A stretch of 60,800 nt of DNA from an uncultured Balneolaceae bacterium (GCA_913057825.1 CAJXOW010000014.1:1-60800); one strand, 5' to 3'; shown: positions 1 to 10,900, counted from the stretch's first letter. Numbers and translations are program-made. Notes: a model not told the origin generated them from the letters alone.

Positions 1-1
1 G

Positions 2-652
2 GTCGAACAGTTGACTCAGTCTAATGCGCGGATTATCGGGTATGTAAGTATGGGAGAAGTCGGTCCCTACCGATGGTATTATCCGCTGCTGAAAGACCGC
101 GGCCTGTTGGAAAAAAATCCAAACTGGAACGCCTATTATATCAACCTGGAGGATTCTGTCAGCCGTAATATCCTGATGAATAAAGCCATTCCCGAGATTA
201 TGGCGAAAGGTTTTGAGGGATTGTTCCTGGATACGGTCGACGACGTAGCCCCTTATACCGAGCGTAGCCATATGCAGGATGAAATGCAGGCCATGATAGA
301 AATGCTGGACCGCCGATATCCGGAAGCCTATATCATACAAAATAGCGGGCTGTTTTTATTTGACAGTACCAAAAATCATGTAGATGCTTTTATGCTGGAA
401 GACGTTGCATCCATGTACGACTTTGATAGTAAAAAATATAGGGTTGTTGACGATTCGATTTACAAGGATCGGCTGGATACGGTGAGATACTACGCAAGCC
501 GCACCACGAAACCGTTTTTATTGGTGGATTATGCTGCAGATGACAGTTTGAAAAAGCAAATAAGACGCCGTTTGGACACGCTGTCATCCCCCTACTTTAT
601 AAGCAATATCGAGTTGGATACATTGTTGCCGGCAACCGCGATCTATCCCTGA
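2..652 (+). CDS. GH114-like (PelA hydrolase-type) glycosidase, 5' partial
   Basis: The frame is open from base 2, so the true start lies outside the window; the TTG at 11 is only the first start-like codon. The visible 213 residues after it look like the C-terminal part of a TIM-barrel glycosidase of the GH114/TM1410 type. GYVSMGEV carries a Glu (residue 16 from the TTG) and FEGLFLDTVDD carries an Asp (residue 74), in the arrangement expected for the acidic pair of endo-alpha-1,4-galactosaminidases. In Pseudomonas PelA a domain of this family cleaves the Pel polysaccharide. It is followed at 769 and 2835 by a membrane protein and a deacetylase/barrel fusion on the same strand, which supports a Pel-like exopolysaccharide role. 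Export cannot be judged because the N-terminus is missing. Family placement is fairly firm; the substrate is inferred. Confidence 0.72.
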   Translation, partial: VEQLTQSNARIIGYVSMGEVGPYRWYYPLLKDRGLLEKNPNWNAYYINLEDSVSRNILMNKAIPEIMAKGFEGLFLDTVDDVAPYTERSHMQDEMQAMIEMLDRRYPEAYIIQNSGLFLFDSTKNHVDAFMLEDVASMYDFDSKKYRVVDDSIYKDRLDTVRYYASRTTKPFLLVDYAADDSLKKQIRRRLDTLSSPYFISNIELDTLLPATAIYP

Positions 653-768
653 TGAAGTATTGGTCGGATGAGGTTTAAGATAGCGATCTGGTGTCTGGTT
701 AAAGCTTTTTTATTCAATGAAATTTGATGAGCATCGATTTGCAACTTTAGCAAGTTAATAGTTAATAA

Positions 769-2838
769 ATGACCATACCGTATCCCCTGGAAATATTATT
801 GGAATTCGGCCGGCTGGCCCTCTGGTGCTGGATACTGTGCGTGCTGTTAATGCCGGTATTTCTGCCTGCTTCTCGGGCACGGTATTCGTCCGACCGTCTC
901 GTGTATGCCTGGACGGGATTCGCGGGGATATTGATCGCCGGAGTATTTGTTCTCACGATGCTGCAGCTGTACGATTTTATTGGACTTGCCATCTTTTTGC
1001 TTCTGATTCCTTTGATGAAGGTATTGATTGAGGGGGGGGAGCAAGATGAGTTGGATAGTTATCTTCGCGAAAGAGAGAACCGGTTTATTGTCTGGCAACT
1101 CAGGTTGATCGAAACCCTGAACGCGTTTTACGTCCGCAATAAAATCAAGGAATTTGCAGAAAAGACAGAAGAAGCCGGATTGGATAAATTCAAATCCGTT
1201 AATCGCCTTTGGGCCGCTGCGGTTTTTACAGTGGCGGCCGCGGCTGCGTTTATTAGAATGGTCCCTGTGCTGTGGAATGCCTCGCCGCTTACCAGAGATT
1301 GGTTTTATATGGTTCAGCGCACCAAAGAGATCCGCTTACAACAGTATTTTGAATCGGTTCCGGATCCGTCGGGCACTTTTGCCCTTACAAGTGTCTTTTC
1401 CATGCTGACCCAGTCGTCGCCCGAGATGGTATTACACCTGGTAGGCAGTGTAACCGCATTTTTCATGACACTGATAATATATTGGGCTATTCGCACTATA
1501 CAGAACGAACGGGAGCATTCGTTTGGTGCATTGTTTGGCGCCGTTGTATTTGCCCTGCTTTCATCTTCCCTTCTACCTATTTCGCTTGTTCAGCAGGTGG
1601 AAGCAAATTCGCTGTTGTTGGGGTTAACCTTTTGTGTGCCTTCGATCCTTTTTTATTGGCGGTATGTGTCGACCGGGGAGTTCTCTTATGGGGCCTATAG
1701 CATACTGGGAAGCATTGCCACCGGTTTAACCAATCTATATGTGTTTTTGATGTTCCTGGCACCCGCCTTTTTACTATTGGGGATTAAGGGAATTATTCAA
1801 CGTCGCAAACTTGGATTTGACATCATTATCTCCTGGTTAGTACTATTGCTGCTGATGGTGCCGTATGCCATAGTGATATTTTATAATGATATATCACCGA
1901 TCGATTTTCTCCAGCATCAACTCATACGCCCTGAAGTTTTTCATTACAGTCCCTCTCTCATTGCCTCCTTTACGACGTTGCTGTACCTGTATGCTGCTGC
2001 CGCCGGCGTATTGTTCGTGGGATACCTGGTTGAATACGGGATCTACCGGCGTTTCCGACAAGCAGAGTTTATGGTAAGCCTGACGTTTTTGATAATGAGT
2101 TCATTATATTTCCCGGAGTTGGGCATGCAGAATGCCTGGATCGATCTTGGGCAGCTGGATTTGGTATATGCTGTGGCAGCTCCTGTCATCTGTGGTTTGT
2201 TTATTTCAGCGGCTATTCGTTTGATCGCCTGGTCGAGCAGACTGGAGACTGCACAACGAGCCCTGTGTGGAGGAGTATTGGTAATGTTGGTGACAGGAGG
2301 ATTGGTATATCAAACCGGGGGCGTAAAAGTCAAAAGTGAATATCCGAAAACGGTGCCGGACGGTTTTTTTGAAGCCTACTATAAAATCGTCGATGAGCGA
2401 ATGCCTTATTCATACAGTATCGTTGCACCATCAAGCCATCAGACGCTGGCTACAAGCCGACACTATTTTATGGATTATACCTATTTTTTAAATCAATATT
2501 CCAAAGTGGACTCGCTGTATTTCAAAGCGAGGGAAAAAACCGAGGAAGAGTTAACCGAAGAGGAGAAATTTATTCTCCCGGCTCCCAGCGTGTTTGTATT
2601 TACCGAGAAACCACCTTATCAAGACATTCAAAGGGGAATACTAAGCAACCCCGGGGAAGTGATGCAGGAGGTTCATCAGTGGATGTCGGAATACCGGGTA
2701 AAGGAGAATCGCAAACTCTACACCTATTATGAAACTCCCAACGTAAAAGTGTACGAGATTGTCAATAATGAACAGAATTCACGGATTAGTGATATCCTTA
2801 ATCAGGTTCGACCACGGGAGGAGGGGATACTGCAATGA
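769..2838 (+). CDS. polytopic membrane protein with C-terminal soluble domain, Pel-like locus
   Basis: This 689-residue protein is not assigned to a named family. Two or three membrane segments lie in residues 10-95. A charged stretch rich in E, R and K follows (about 95-145), then some ten further hydrophobic segments up to about residue 515. The last 170 residues are soluble and look extracytoplasmic. The topology, with many membrane helices and a C-terminal outside domain, recalls GT-C type glycosyltransferases, but no DxD or other catalytic motif was identified. Its stop overlaps the next start by four bases (ATGA at 2835), so it is translationally coupled to the deacetylase/barrel protein. 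A role in polymer synthesis, transfer or inner-membrane export is inferred from context. PelE, PelG or an unrelated scaffold are alternatives; length and topology match neither well. Confidence 0.6.
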   Translation: MTIPYPLEILLEFGRLALWCWILCVLLMPVFLPASRARYSSDRLVYAWTGFAGILIAGVFVLTMLQLYDFIGLAIFLLLIPLMKVLIEGGEQDELDSYLRERENRFIVWQLRLIETLNAFYVRNKIKEFAEKTEEAGLDKFKSVNRLWAAAVFTVAAAAAFIRMVPVLWNASPLTRDWFYMVQRTKEIRLQQYFESVPDPSGTFALTSVFSMLTQSSPEMVLHLVGSVTAFFMTLIIYWAIRTIQNEREHSFGALFGAVVFALLSSSLLPISLVQQVEANSLLLGLTFCVPSILFYWRYVSTGEFSYGAYSILGSIATGLTNLYVFLMFLAPAFLLLGIKGIIQRRKLGFDIIISWLVLLLLMVPYAIVIFYNDISPIDFLQHQLIRPEVFHYSPSLIASFTTLLYLYAAAAGVLFVGYLVEYGIYRRFRQAEFMVSLTFLIMSSLYFPELGMQNAWIDLGQLDLVYAVAAPVICGLFISAAIRLIAWSSRLETAQRALCGGVLVMLVTGGLVYQTGGVKVKSEYPKTVPDGFFEAYYKIVDERMPYSYSIVAPSSHQTLATSRHYFMDYTYFLNQYSKVDSLYFKAREKTEEELTEEEKFILPAPSVFVFTEKPPYQDIQRGILSNPGEVMQEVHQWMSEYRVKENRKLYTYYETPNVKVYEIVNNEQNSRISDILNQVRPREEGILQ

Positions 2839-5800
2839 GAAATTTAAATTTCTTTATAGTGGTACTCGTATTTTTGTCGATCATGGGTTGTGATGGGCAG
2901 CTCGAATTTATTGACAGGATGCCGGTCGACAGAGTGACGAGTGTTCAACAGGATTCGGTTCCGCTTGTGTACATATTGAACGATCCATCCGACAGCTTGA
3001 GCAGCCAGACTACCGAACAACTGGTAGCGACCCTGAATTATGCCAAAATTCCCTATCAAACAAAGGATGTTTTTATTGATACGTTGGGGGCTGGCAGTCT
3101 GAAGTCGGCGGCGGCAGGGGCTGTCAGCAACCGGCAGATAGATTCACTCGAGATTCCACCGTCTGTCGAAACGATTTGCCTCGTTCCGTCGGGATCCGGG
3201 GTGCCGGACTCGACCATAGTACCGCAATTGACTCGATTTGTGGGTGAGGGGCGAAGTCTTGTTATGACGAATCCGGTTCCGGAGCCTTCCTGGGGATTTT
3301 TGCAAGGGGTGGCTCCTGATGCTTATGTATTATATGATACAACGGCTAGTGGAGTCATCTTTTATCAGGAATTATTCCCGGGATTTCAGGGCGAAGAACG
3401 TGCAATATCATCAGGCACCCATGTGGGTTTTAGTCGGAGTGTGTTTAAAGATGGAGTGGAAATTATGGCTTCGGCTCGCAACCGTTCTTCCTATCCGGTG
3501 CTGTTGAAGAATCGGGTCGGTCAAGGGAATGTTTTTCTTGTTAATTCCTTTAGCCTCTCTGATAAAGAGAATCGCGGTATGTTGTTCAGCCTTGTATTGA
3601 GGTCTCTCCAGGGGATTCCGTATATGGTAAAAAATGTGGGCACCGTATTTTTGGATGACTTTCCCGCCGCTGTTTACAACGAGAAAATGCCCCCGATTGA
3701 GAAGGAGTACGGAGCGACCCAGTCTGAGTTTGTAAGCAAGATTTGGTGGCCCGATATGAAAATGTTGGCCGACAGTTTCGGTGTGAATTATACCGTAATG
3801 TTAACATACAACTACAATACTACCACGGTCCCTCCATTTACCTTTGAGCATTGGCATGGTGGAGAAGTCGCTGTAAATGGTGATAGTATTGAAGCCAGCA
3901 GCTGGTTGGCTCGTGATGTTAAGGAGTCACGGCATGAACTGGCTTTTCACGGTTATAATCACACGTCATTGATGGAAGAGGAGTGGCCGAATAAGGAATT
4001 CATGAAAGGTTCGATTGAAGCGGCAAGAAAGAAGTGGCAGATAGGAGAGATAGGAGAACTGCCGAGTACTTATGTTCCCCCTCATAACTATATTGATTCG
4101 ACAGGACTAATGGCCCTGCAAGAAACTTTTCCCAAGATTCGTTATATGGCATCTACCTACCTGGGGATTCGTGCCGATGGCGGGGATCGTGAATTTGGTT
4201 GGGATCCGGTAATGCCGACCCTATTTGATTATCCCCGGGCTTCGGACGGTTATTATAATACGCCGAGTTCCCTTTATCGACAGCACAATTTGCAGCTTTA
4301 TACCGGGATATGGACGCATTTTTTACATCCCGATGACGTTTACGACATAGGGGAGGAAGGGTTGAATCGATATGGCTTTGAAGCCCGGAATCCGCAAAAC
4401 CTTGGCTGGCAAAATACACCGGGACGCGGCTATGGCCTTTATGATCTGTTTAGAGAACGGTTGAAATATACTAATAAGCATTATCCACTGATTGAATATA
4501 AAACAGCTAAACAGGCTGTTCCGCCAATTCAATCATGGCGCAACCAACGTACTTTTTATCGAAAGGATTCTACTTCTTTGATGGTGTTTCGGCAGGCTCC
4601 AAATAGTAAAGATTCGGTTTCCGACTGGTTTATGTACGTGCCGGACCACAGAGTTGATTTGTATGAACGGGAGATAGCAAAGCAGAGTAAACGAATTCGA
4701 AGAAGCTCCATCTGGAATGGATATCTATATCAATTTAGAAGTAAGCAGGATACGCTGCGCTTTCCACTAATTGAAAGGGAACATGAAAATAAGGGAAAGA
4801 CGCTGGATGATTTGGCTCGAGAAATATCGGAATACGAACAACAACGACAAGAGTTTGAGTCGGGGGTCACCGGGTATACGCCCGAGGTTTATGACAAATT
4901 GCAGCAGCAGCTGGCCAGCATTTCCCGGCCTTCTGAAGAGTTGCAGCGAAGCTATATTGAGGCCAGCCTGGCAATGGACAGGGTCGATAACGTAATTCCT
5001 CTGCTCGAGGATAGACTGGTTAATAACAAAGACTGGAAGCCGATGACCCTGGCGCGCCTGATGACGTTTAACGGGTGGCAGGGGCAATCCGGGGACGTCT
5101 GGTCTACCCTGGAGAAGCGTTGGAAGAAGTTTCCGAATGCCGGCACCATGCGGATGAAGGAGCATGTGGTGGACGAGCTGGGGTGGCCTGATACGACCGT
5201 TCAGAACCGTTGGTTTAAACGGGAGTATAATGCGAATCCCAATAATCCGAAACTCCTTCGCCGGTATATTCGCCGTTACGAGTCCCCTGAAAAGTGGCCG
5301 GATATTCGAAAAAAAGTTGATCGATTAATCGAGCGTAATCCCGACTCCGATACGCTATATGCTTATTTGGTACAACGTTCCTTCTGGTATGGAGAAAGTG
5401 ATTCGACTATTCTTTCCATGGTCAAACAGTTTCCTACTTCAGCACATGCCCAATTAAAGCCTTTTGCAGACGAGTTTGCGATGATGTTCGCCCGATCCGG
5501 AGACTATACGCGAGCCGAGTACTGGGGACAAAAAGCGCACCATTTACCTGTGACAGAATTTTTGTCATGGTATATAGCTGATGACCGCTATTATGCGTTT
5601 CAAAAAATGGGACAAAAGGTACTGCAGAGTTATCCGGAGGTTGACAGTTTGCGATCGCTCGTCGGCTCAAATCTTTTTTATGAGGGGTATGAGTCAGAAA
5701 GCTACCCGATACTTTATCCTTTGTTCAAACGTAACTACGTTTCATCGGATTTGAAAACGGCGGTATACAATCAGATGCAAGCGCAATCCTACGATCGAAA

Positions 5801-7727
5801 GAAAGACTTGTATCAGAAATATCCGGCCTTTTTCCCGGATTCGATGGAGAAAAGTTTAAGCCATGAATATATCCGTCGAGAGGCGATGGTGGTGCAGCCC
5901 AGTGCGTCAGTTGAGCGCGATAATTTTGATAACGATGTGGCTCGTGTGGGATTGACAGCGAGTTGGGGGAGGCGACAGGAGTATCGCCACCGGCTGACCT
6001 CCGAGGAACTTTGGATACGTTCTCGAGCTGGAACCCGCGTACTTTCGGGGCGTATGCACCGCCTGCACTATACTTATCAAATGTATCCCAATATCAGCGG
6101 ACTTCTGCAAGCTTCGGTCGGTGGGGGCGTGCAGTACGCCGAAAATCGTGGGAGATTTTTCCCAAGCCTGACGGCCGCGGTTTCAGGGGCAAGCCTACGT
6201 TCCTTTACCAGTACAACACTGGAACTGTCACCGGAATACACCAATTCGGCCATTGATCAAAATATACATCGCTTACAGGCTGAAGTTTACCGGGAGGATC
6301 AGTGGTGGAAGCAGCGTATACGAACGGCGCTGAGTGGCCGAACTCGCTATTATACGGACAACGTCCTGTTTTATGAAGGTTCATTAAAGGCCTTTGTCCC
6401 GGTATTGCAAGCGTCCTGGCTGCGCATATCACCTCTCGGACAGTTTTCCTATGCCAGCGCTACTGAAGCACGTCCTTCCGGGGTGCCATATTGGACCCCG
6501 AATAATTTGCAAATACGAGGTGGAGGCCTGGAGTTGCAGGTTGGCTCCGGAGAATATGATTTCACCGGACGACTGGAGGGAATGCGTAAACACAATAACG
6601 AAACGGGAGTATTTACTACTGTGAACGCCAGTGCAAGCTGGAACCTGAACCCATACTGGTCGGTCGAACTGCAAGGGCGTATCTCGACGAGCGAACTGTA
6701 CCGGTCCAATTCGGCGGGATTGTCAGTCACGATGCGATTGCCCCGCAAGCTGGAATCCCGATCGGTGGACTATCAAAATAGTTCATCCCGGAGGAAACTG
6801 TCATCCGTTGATCAACGTTTGTATACCACGATTTCGAAGGAGGGAGTTGCCGATAAGGAAGATGATGCTGTTTCCTCAATATCGACTGACCACAAGTTGA
6901 TTGGAGTTGTTCAAGATACGGGGGGTACAAGAAGTTTATATGATATTCCCCTAATTTTAGAACGGAAAGACGGAAGAACTCGTAAAAGATTGAGAACCTA
7001 TTTTAATGGAGAGTTTTACGCGAAAGGGCTGTCCCCGGGACCCTATATGGTGAAACTTGATGAGGATAGACTTGAGCGATCAATTCAATTGGTTCCTGGA
7101 CAACAGCAAATCGACATCCCCCAAAATTCAGGAATCGCAATAGAGGATACCATTCGATTTTCCCTTCAAAATGATGCGAGTAGCAGTCAGGATGAAGGTC
7201 CCGAATTTACTGTAAAAATCATCACGTTGGACTCACTGGATACCGGGCTTGAAATGCTTGAAACTTATAGGAAGCAGTCAAATCAACCTCTCCAGCTGCG
7301 TTTAGACACAACTAAGAACAATTTGCATATCACCACAAGGACCCTGTCTACACGAGAAGAGGCCGGAGAGCTGCAAGATAAAATGCATACGACTTTTGGG
7401 TCGGCAACCGTAATCACCCGATTAACGGATGCAAATCTTCAGCCCATCAGGCTGCAGGTTCAAATTGCATCATATAAAAACCGGAAGCAAGCGGAAGATT
7501 TACTCGAGGATATTCGGAGTAGGGAATGGTCGATTAAACCCGGCATATCGATCGATCCGGTCCTGGGTGTTTATGAAGTGGTATCCAGCGAATTCGATAT
7601 TTACAGCAAAGCCATGGATACGTTGGAAGAATTACAGGAAGCGGGTTACGGTGATGCTTTTATCCAGTTTTATCCCGCTAAAACAGAAATCAAAAGGATT
7701 TTATCCCTCCCTTCGGCCGGGAATTAG
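2835..7727 (+). CDS. DUF2194/PelA-like deacetylase fused to helical repeats, beta-barrel and SPOR-like domains
   Basis: A 1630-residue envelope protein. It begins with a short hydrophobic leader ending SIMGC (Cys19), a possible but non-ideal lipobox. Residues of about 40-250 resemble a flavodoxin-like N-terminal part. A NodB-like deacetylase region follows: FLDDFP (Asp274, Asp275), HGYNH (His372, His376) and VPPHN (His417) match the usual metal and catalytic motifs and the DUF2194 family. Residues of about 640-1010 are helical, TPR-like. About 1025-1330 alternate short amphipathic strands with many Tyr, Trp and Gly, as in an outer-membrane barrel. The C-terminus (about 1470-1625) holds two SPOR-like units. 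In Pseudomonas these jobs are split between PelA (hydrolase, deacetylase) and PelB (TPR, barrel), so this is probably a one-chain modification and export module. Domain limits are estimates; the barrel is inferred from composition. Confidence 0.72.
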   Translation: MRNLNFFIVVLVFLSIMGCDGQLEFIDRMPVDRVTSVQQDSVPLVYILNDPSDSLSSQTTEQLVATLNYAKIPYQTKDVFIDTLGAGSLKSAAAGAVSNRQIDSLEIPPSVETICLVPSGSGVPDSTIVPQLTRFVGEGRSLVMTNPVPEPSWGFLQGVAPDAYVLYDTTASGVIFYQELFPGFQGEERAISSGTHVGFSRSVFKDGVEIMASARNRSSYPVLLKNRVGQGNVFLVNSFSLSDKENRGMLFSLVLRSLQGIPYMVKNVGTVFLDDFPAAVYNEKMPPIEKEYGATQSEFVSKIWWPDMKMLADSFGVNYTVMLTYNYNTTTVPPFTFEHWHGGEVAVNGDSIEASSWLARDVKESRHELAFHGYNHTSLMEEEWPNKEFMKGSIEAARKKWQIGEIGELPSTYVPPHNYIDSTGLMALQETFPKIRYMASTYLGIRADGGDREFGWDPVMPTLFDYPRASDGYYNTPSSLYRQHNLQLYTGIWTHFLHPDDVYDIGEEGLNRYGFEARNPQNLGWQNTPGRGYGLYDLFRERLKYTNKHYPLIEYKTAKQAVPPIQSWRNQRTFYRKDSTSLMVFRQAPNSKDSVSDWFMYVPDHRVDLYEREIAKQSKRIRRSSIWNGYLYQFRSKQDTLRFPLIEREHENKGKTLDDLAREISEYEQQRQEFESGVTGYTPEVYDKLQQQLASISRPSEELQRSYIEASLAMDRVDNVIPLLEDRLVNNKDWKPMTLARLMTFNGWQGQSGDVWSTLEKRWKKFPNAGTMRMKEHVVDELGWPDTTVQNRWFKREYNANPNNPKLLRRYIRRYESPEKWPDIRKKVDRLIERNPDSDTLYAYLVQRSFWYGESDSTILSMVKQFPTSAHAQLKPFADEFAMMFARSGDYTRAEYWGQKAHHLPVTEFLSWYIADDRYYAFQKMGQKVLQSYPEVDSLRSLVGSNLFYEGYESESYPILYPLFKRNYVSSDLKTAVYNQMQAQSYDRKKDLYQKYPAFFPDSMEKSLSHEYIRREAMVVQPSASVERDNFDNDVARVGLTASWGRRQEYRHRLTSEELWIRSRAGTRVLSGRMHRLHYTYQMYPNISGLLQASVGGGVQYAENRGRFFPSLTAAVSGASLRSFTSTTLELSPEYTNSAIDQNIHRLQAEVYREDQWWKQRIRTALSGRTRYYTDNVLFYEGSLKAFVPVLQASWLRISPLGQFSYASATEARPSGVPYWTPNNLQIRGGGLELQVGSGEYDFTGRLEGMRKHNNETGVFTTVNASASWNLNPYWSVELQGRISTSELYRSNSAGLSVTMRLPRKLESRSVDYQNSSSRRKLSSVDQRLYTTISKEGVADKEDDAVSSISTDHKLIGVVQDTGGTRSLYDIPLILERKDGRTRKRLRTYFNGEFYAKGLSPGPYMVKLDEDRLERSIQLVPGQQQIDIPQNSGIAIEDTIRFSLQNDASSSQDEGPEFTVKIITLDSLDTGLEMLETYRKQSNQPLQLRLDTTKNNLHITTRTLSTREEAGELQDKMHTTFGSATVITRLTDANLQPIRLQVQIASYKNRKQAEDLLEDIRSREWSIKPGISIDPVLGVYEVVSSEFDIYSKAMDTLEELQEAGYGDAFIQFYPAKTEIKRILSLPSAGN

Positions 7728-7741
7728 CAATTTTGAATTAA

Positions 7742-7897
7742 GAATTATGAATTTTGAATTGACAGGAAAACCAAATGGTTTAAATAGTAATTCCCTGTGT
7801 TATTTTTTGAGCTGCTTGCAAGCATTAACCATAAAACCGCTGCCGCCGGTGCATGGATATGCCGGCTAAAACGTCCACAATTCAAAATTCAAAATTC
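7742..7897. repeat. AT-rich inverted-repeat spacer between convergent genes
   Basis: A 20-base arm at 7742-7761 (GAATTATGAATTTTGAATTG) pairs at 19 of 20 positions with 7878-7897. The loop of about 116 bases contains a small GC-rich hairpin (GCCGG...CCGGC near 7845-7865). It fills the gap between two convergent genes, so a bidirectional terminator is the simplest reading. The arms are unrelated to those of the other long inverted repeats in this window. Confidence 0.65.
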
Positions 7898-7906
7898 CCA
7901 AAGGGG

Positions 7907-10900
7907 TTATTCTTCAACCGGCGGAGCACCCGTGGCTTGCAGAGCTTCTTCGAGTTCCGGCATTACGTTGTTGACCACGTTGTCCAGCCGCGTTTGAATC
8001 TCGTCGAGCTGTTCGCGACCGTACTCGATGGTTTTTACGTGCATTGGCGTGGGACCGTACGTAGTACCCAGGGCGCGATAGCCAACGTACATGCGATCGC
8101 GCGGGGTAGGGGGAGTCAGCTGACCCACTTCTCCTTTGGCTTTGCTCCCGTTCATTTCTTTGTCGATTTCAAGCAGTGTAGTCCGAGTGTTATGCAAGCG
8201 TTGAGCCAATCGAGGCGCTTCCTCATCGGCACGGGTGAGGGCTTTCTGCATGGCTTCCACTTGCTCGATTTGTTCCTGCAGCGTATTCGACGTTTGAGAG
8301 AGATTTTGCTGGAATTTTTCCATTGTGCGACGGAATTCGGCGATGGTCTGGTTGCTCGCTCGTTCAAGCGTATTTTCCTGGAGTGGTACTACTTCGAAGG
8401 AGATAGTATCACTTAGTACTGTAATGCTGCCGTCTTTCATTTTAGACAAGTGAGCGTGGTAGGTGCCGGGAGTGGCCATGAATCCACCGCTGTACCATCC
8501 ACCGCTGTACCATCCACCGCGATCGTCCCGTTCCACAAGATTTTTGTTGGGATATTCAAGGTCCCAGTTAATCCGATGAAACCCGGCGGTTGTGGGTCCA
8601 TCGACTTTACGAACCACGTTGCCATCTTTATCGGTGATGGTTATATAAACACGGGGATGCTGCTGGTGCTTCTCGTCTTCAAGACTGTCCCATCCCGGGA
8701 ACGGGACGTCCTCATTCTCGTTCAGTTCACGCTCGCGAGCCTGCCGCTTTTCTTTAATGGTTTCCAGTCCTTCTTTTAAATAATAGGTAAAGACAGCACC
8801 GAACGGCGGGTTTTCGGCTGTCCAGCGACTGGCTCCCTGCGAATCCTCGACGTCGTCTTCCTCATACCAGTACGCCTTGCCTGTGTCGAACAAATGCGCG
8901 TTCTTGGCAAGAATCTTATTATTGAGATCCCGCAACGGGCTGTAATTATCAAGGATAAAAAATCCGCGCCCAAAGCTGGCGGCCACGAGATCGTCATGGT
9001 CACGCTGAATAGTGATATCCCGGAAAGCAATCGTCGGGGCTCCGCCCTTCAACTCCATCCATTTGTTGCCGCCGTCGACGGTAAAGAAGATGCCGAATTC
9101 GGTGGCGGCGAACAGCAGGTCTTCGTCCACATCATCCTGAACCACTCGCCAGACGAGATGTCGTTCGGGAATATCCTCACTGATTAATTTCCATGATTTA
9201 CCCCGGTCGGTGCTTTTGATAAGGTAAGGGGCCAGGTCACCGTTTTTATGGTCGTCCATCGCCACGTAAACGGTATTTTCGTCGTGTATGCTCGCTTTGA
9301 TATCGTTGATAAAGGCCTTGTCGGGGACCTCATCAATATCCGACAGCGGTATTTCGCGCCAGCTGTCACCGCCATTCGAAGTGACTTGAATACGTCCGTC
9401 GTCAGTTCCTACATAGATCAAATCTTCATTTAACGGGGATTCACCAATCGAGGTAATCGTGTTGTAATTCGACATTGCATATACATCCCAGGGATTATCC
9501 CAGCTGCGCTGTTTGCCCATCACGGGGAGCGTCAGTCGATTCTGATCCAGCGTCAGATCGTCGGATAGAGCTTCCCAGGTGTTGCCCCGGTCATTGCTTC
9601 GCCAGACGCGTTGGGAAGCGGTGTAAATGCGGCTGTTTTTGTGAAAGCTGACTTCGACGGGCGTATCCCAGTTGAATCGGTTTGGTTCCTTGTCGTTGGC
9701 AACCTGCGGCTGAATGTAAACCTGGTCCCACGTATTTCGATCGATACGGTAGAGGTCGCCTTGTTGCGCTTCGGCATAAAAAATCGAGGTATCAGGCTCG
9801 GTGGCGGTATCATGGCCGTCGGCTCCAAGGGTCTTGATCCAGTCATCATTGCGAATGCCGCTTTCGTGATCGGTTCTCGAGGGACCCATGTGCGAACCGT
9901 TGTCTTGCGTGCCCCCATATACATTATAAAAGGGTTCCTCGTCATCCACCGCGACTTTGTAATACTGAATGATGGGAAGGTTACTGATAAACCGCCAGTT
10001 ATCGGCGCGGTCGTGACTTTCATAGACCCCGCCGTCGGTACCCATCAGCAGGTAATTCGGATCGTCGTCGCGGAACGCCATTGCATGGTTGTCGACATGC
10101 TTGGCCTGGGTGGGAAGCGTTTCGAAGTCTTTACCGTGATTATGAGAAACTTTGGCCCGTACATCCATCAAATAAATGGTCCCAAAATGGTGTGGATTGG
10201 CGTAAAGCTCCTGGTAGTAATGCGGACCGGTTCCGCCGGGGACGGCATCCGACATTTTCTTCCAGCTGCTGCCCCGGTTTTTTGACATGTAGACGCCGCC
10301 TTCACGACGATTCAAGGTAATCGTGGCATAGATGATATCCGGTTTTTGCGGTGAGATCGCCAACCCGATTTTACCCATATTTTTGCCGGTCGGCAGTCCA
10401 TGTTTCAGCTCCGTCCAGTTTTCGCCACCATCGGTCGATTTATGGATTCCCGAACCGGGTCCGCCGCCCAGGTATGCAAACGGTGTTCGCTCGCGCTGCC
10501 AGGTCGCGGCGTAGAGGCGGTCAGGATTACGCGGATCGATGACAAGATCGGTTACACCCGTCCATTCATTTCCGCTGAGAACCAACTCCCACGACTTTCC
10601 GCCGTCGGTCGACTTGTATAATCCCCGTTGACCGCCTTTATCCCAAAGCGGTCCCTGTACGGCAACCCAGATAATATCAGAATTCTCGGGATGAACGATA
10701 ATCTTGGAGATATGCTCCGAATTTTCGAGGCCCATGCTTTCCCAGGTCTCTCCGCCGTCATTGCTTCGATAGATGCCGTCACCGTATCCCACATGTCGGC
10801 CGCCAATGTTCTCGCCCGTACCGACCCATACGGTATGGGGGTTGTTCGGGTCGATTGTTACGCATCCGATCGAATAGGAAGATTGGTGATCAAAAATCGG

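Noticed and set aside
7853..8416. Plus-strand frame of 187 codons
   Set aside because: It is antisense to the C-terminal coiled coil of the BNR protein; no family resemblance.
9611..10285. Plus-strand frame of 224 codons
   Set aside because: Antisense to propeller blades with Asp-box motifs in the real gene.
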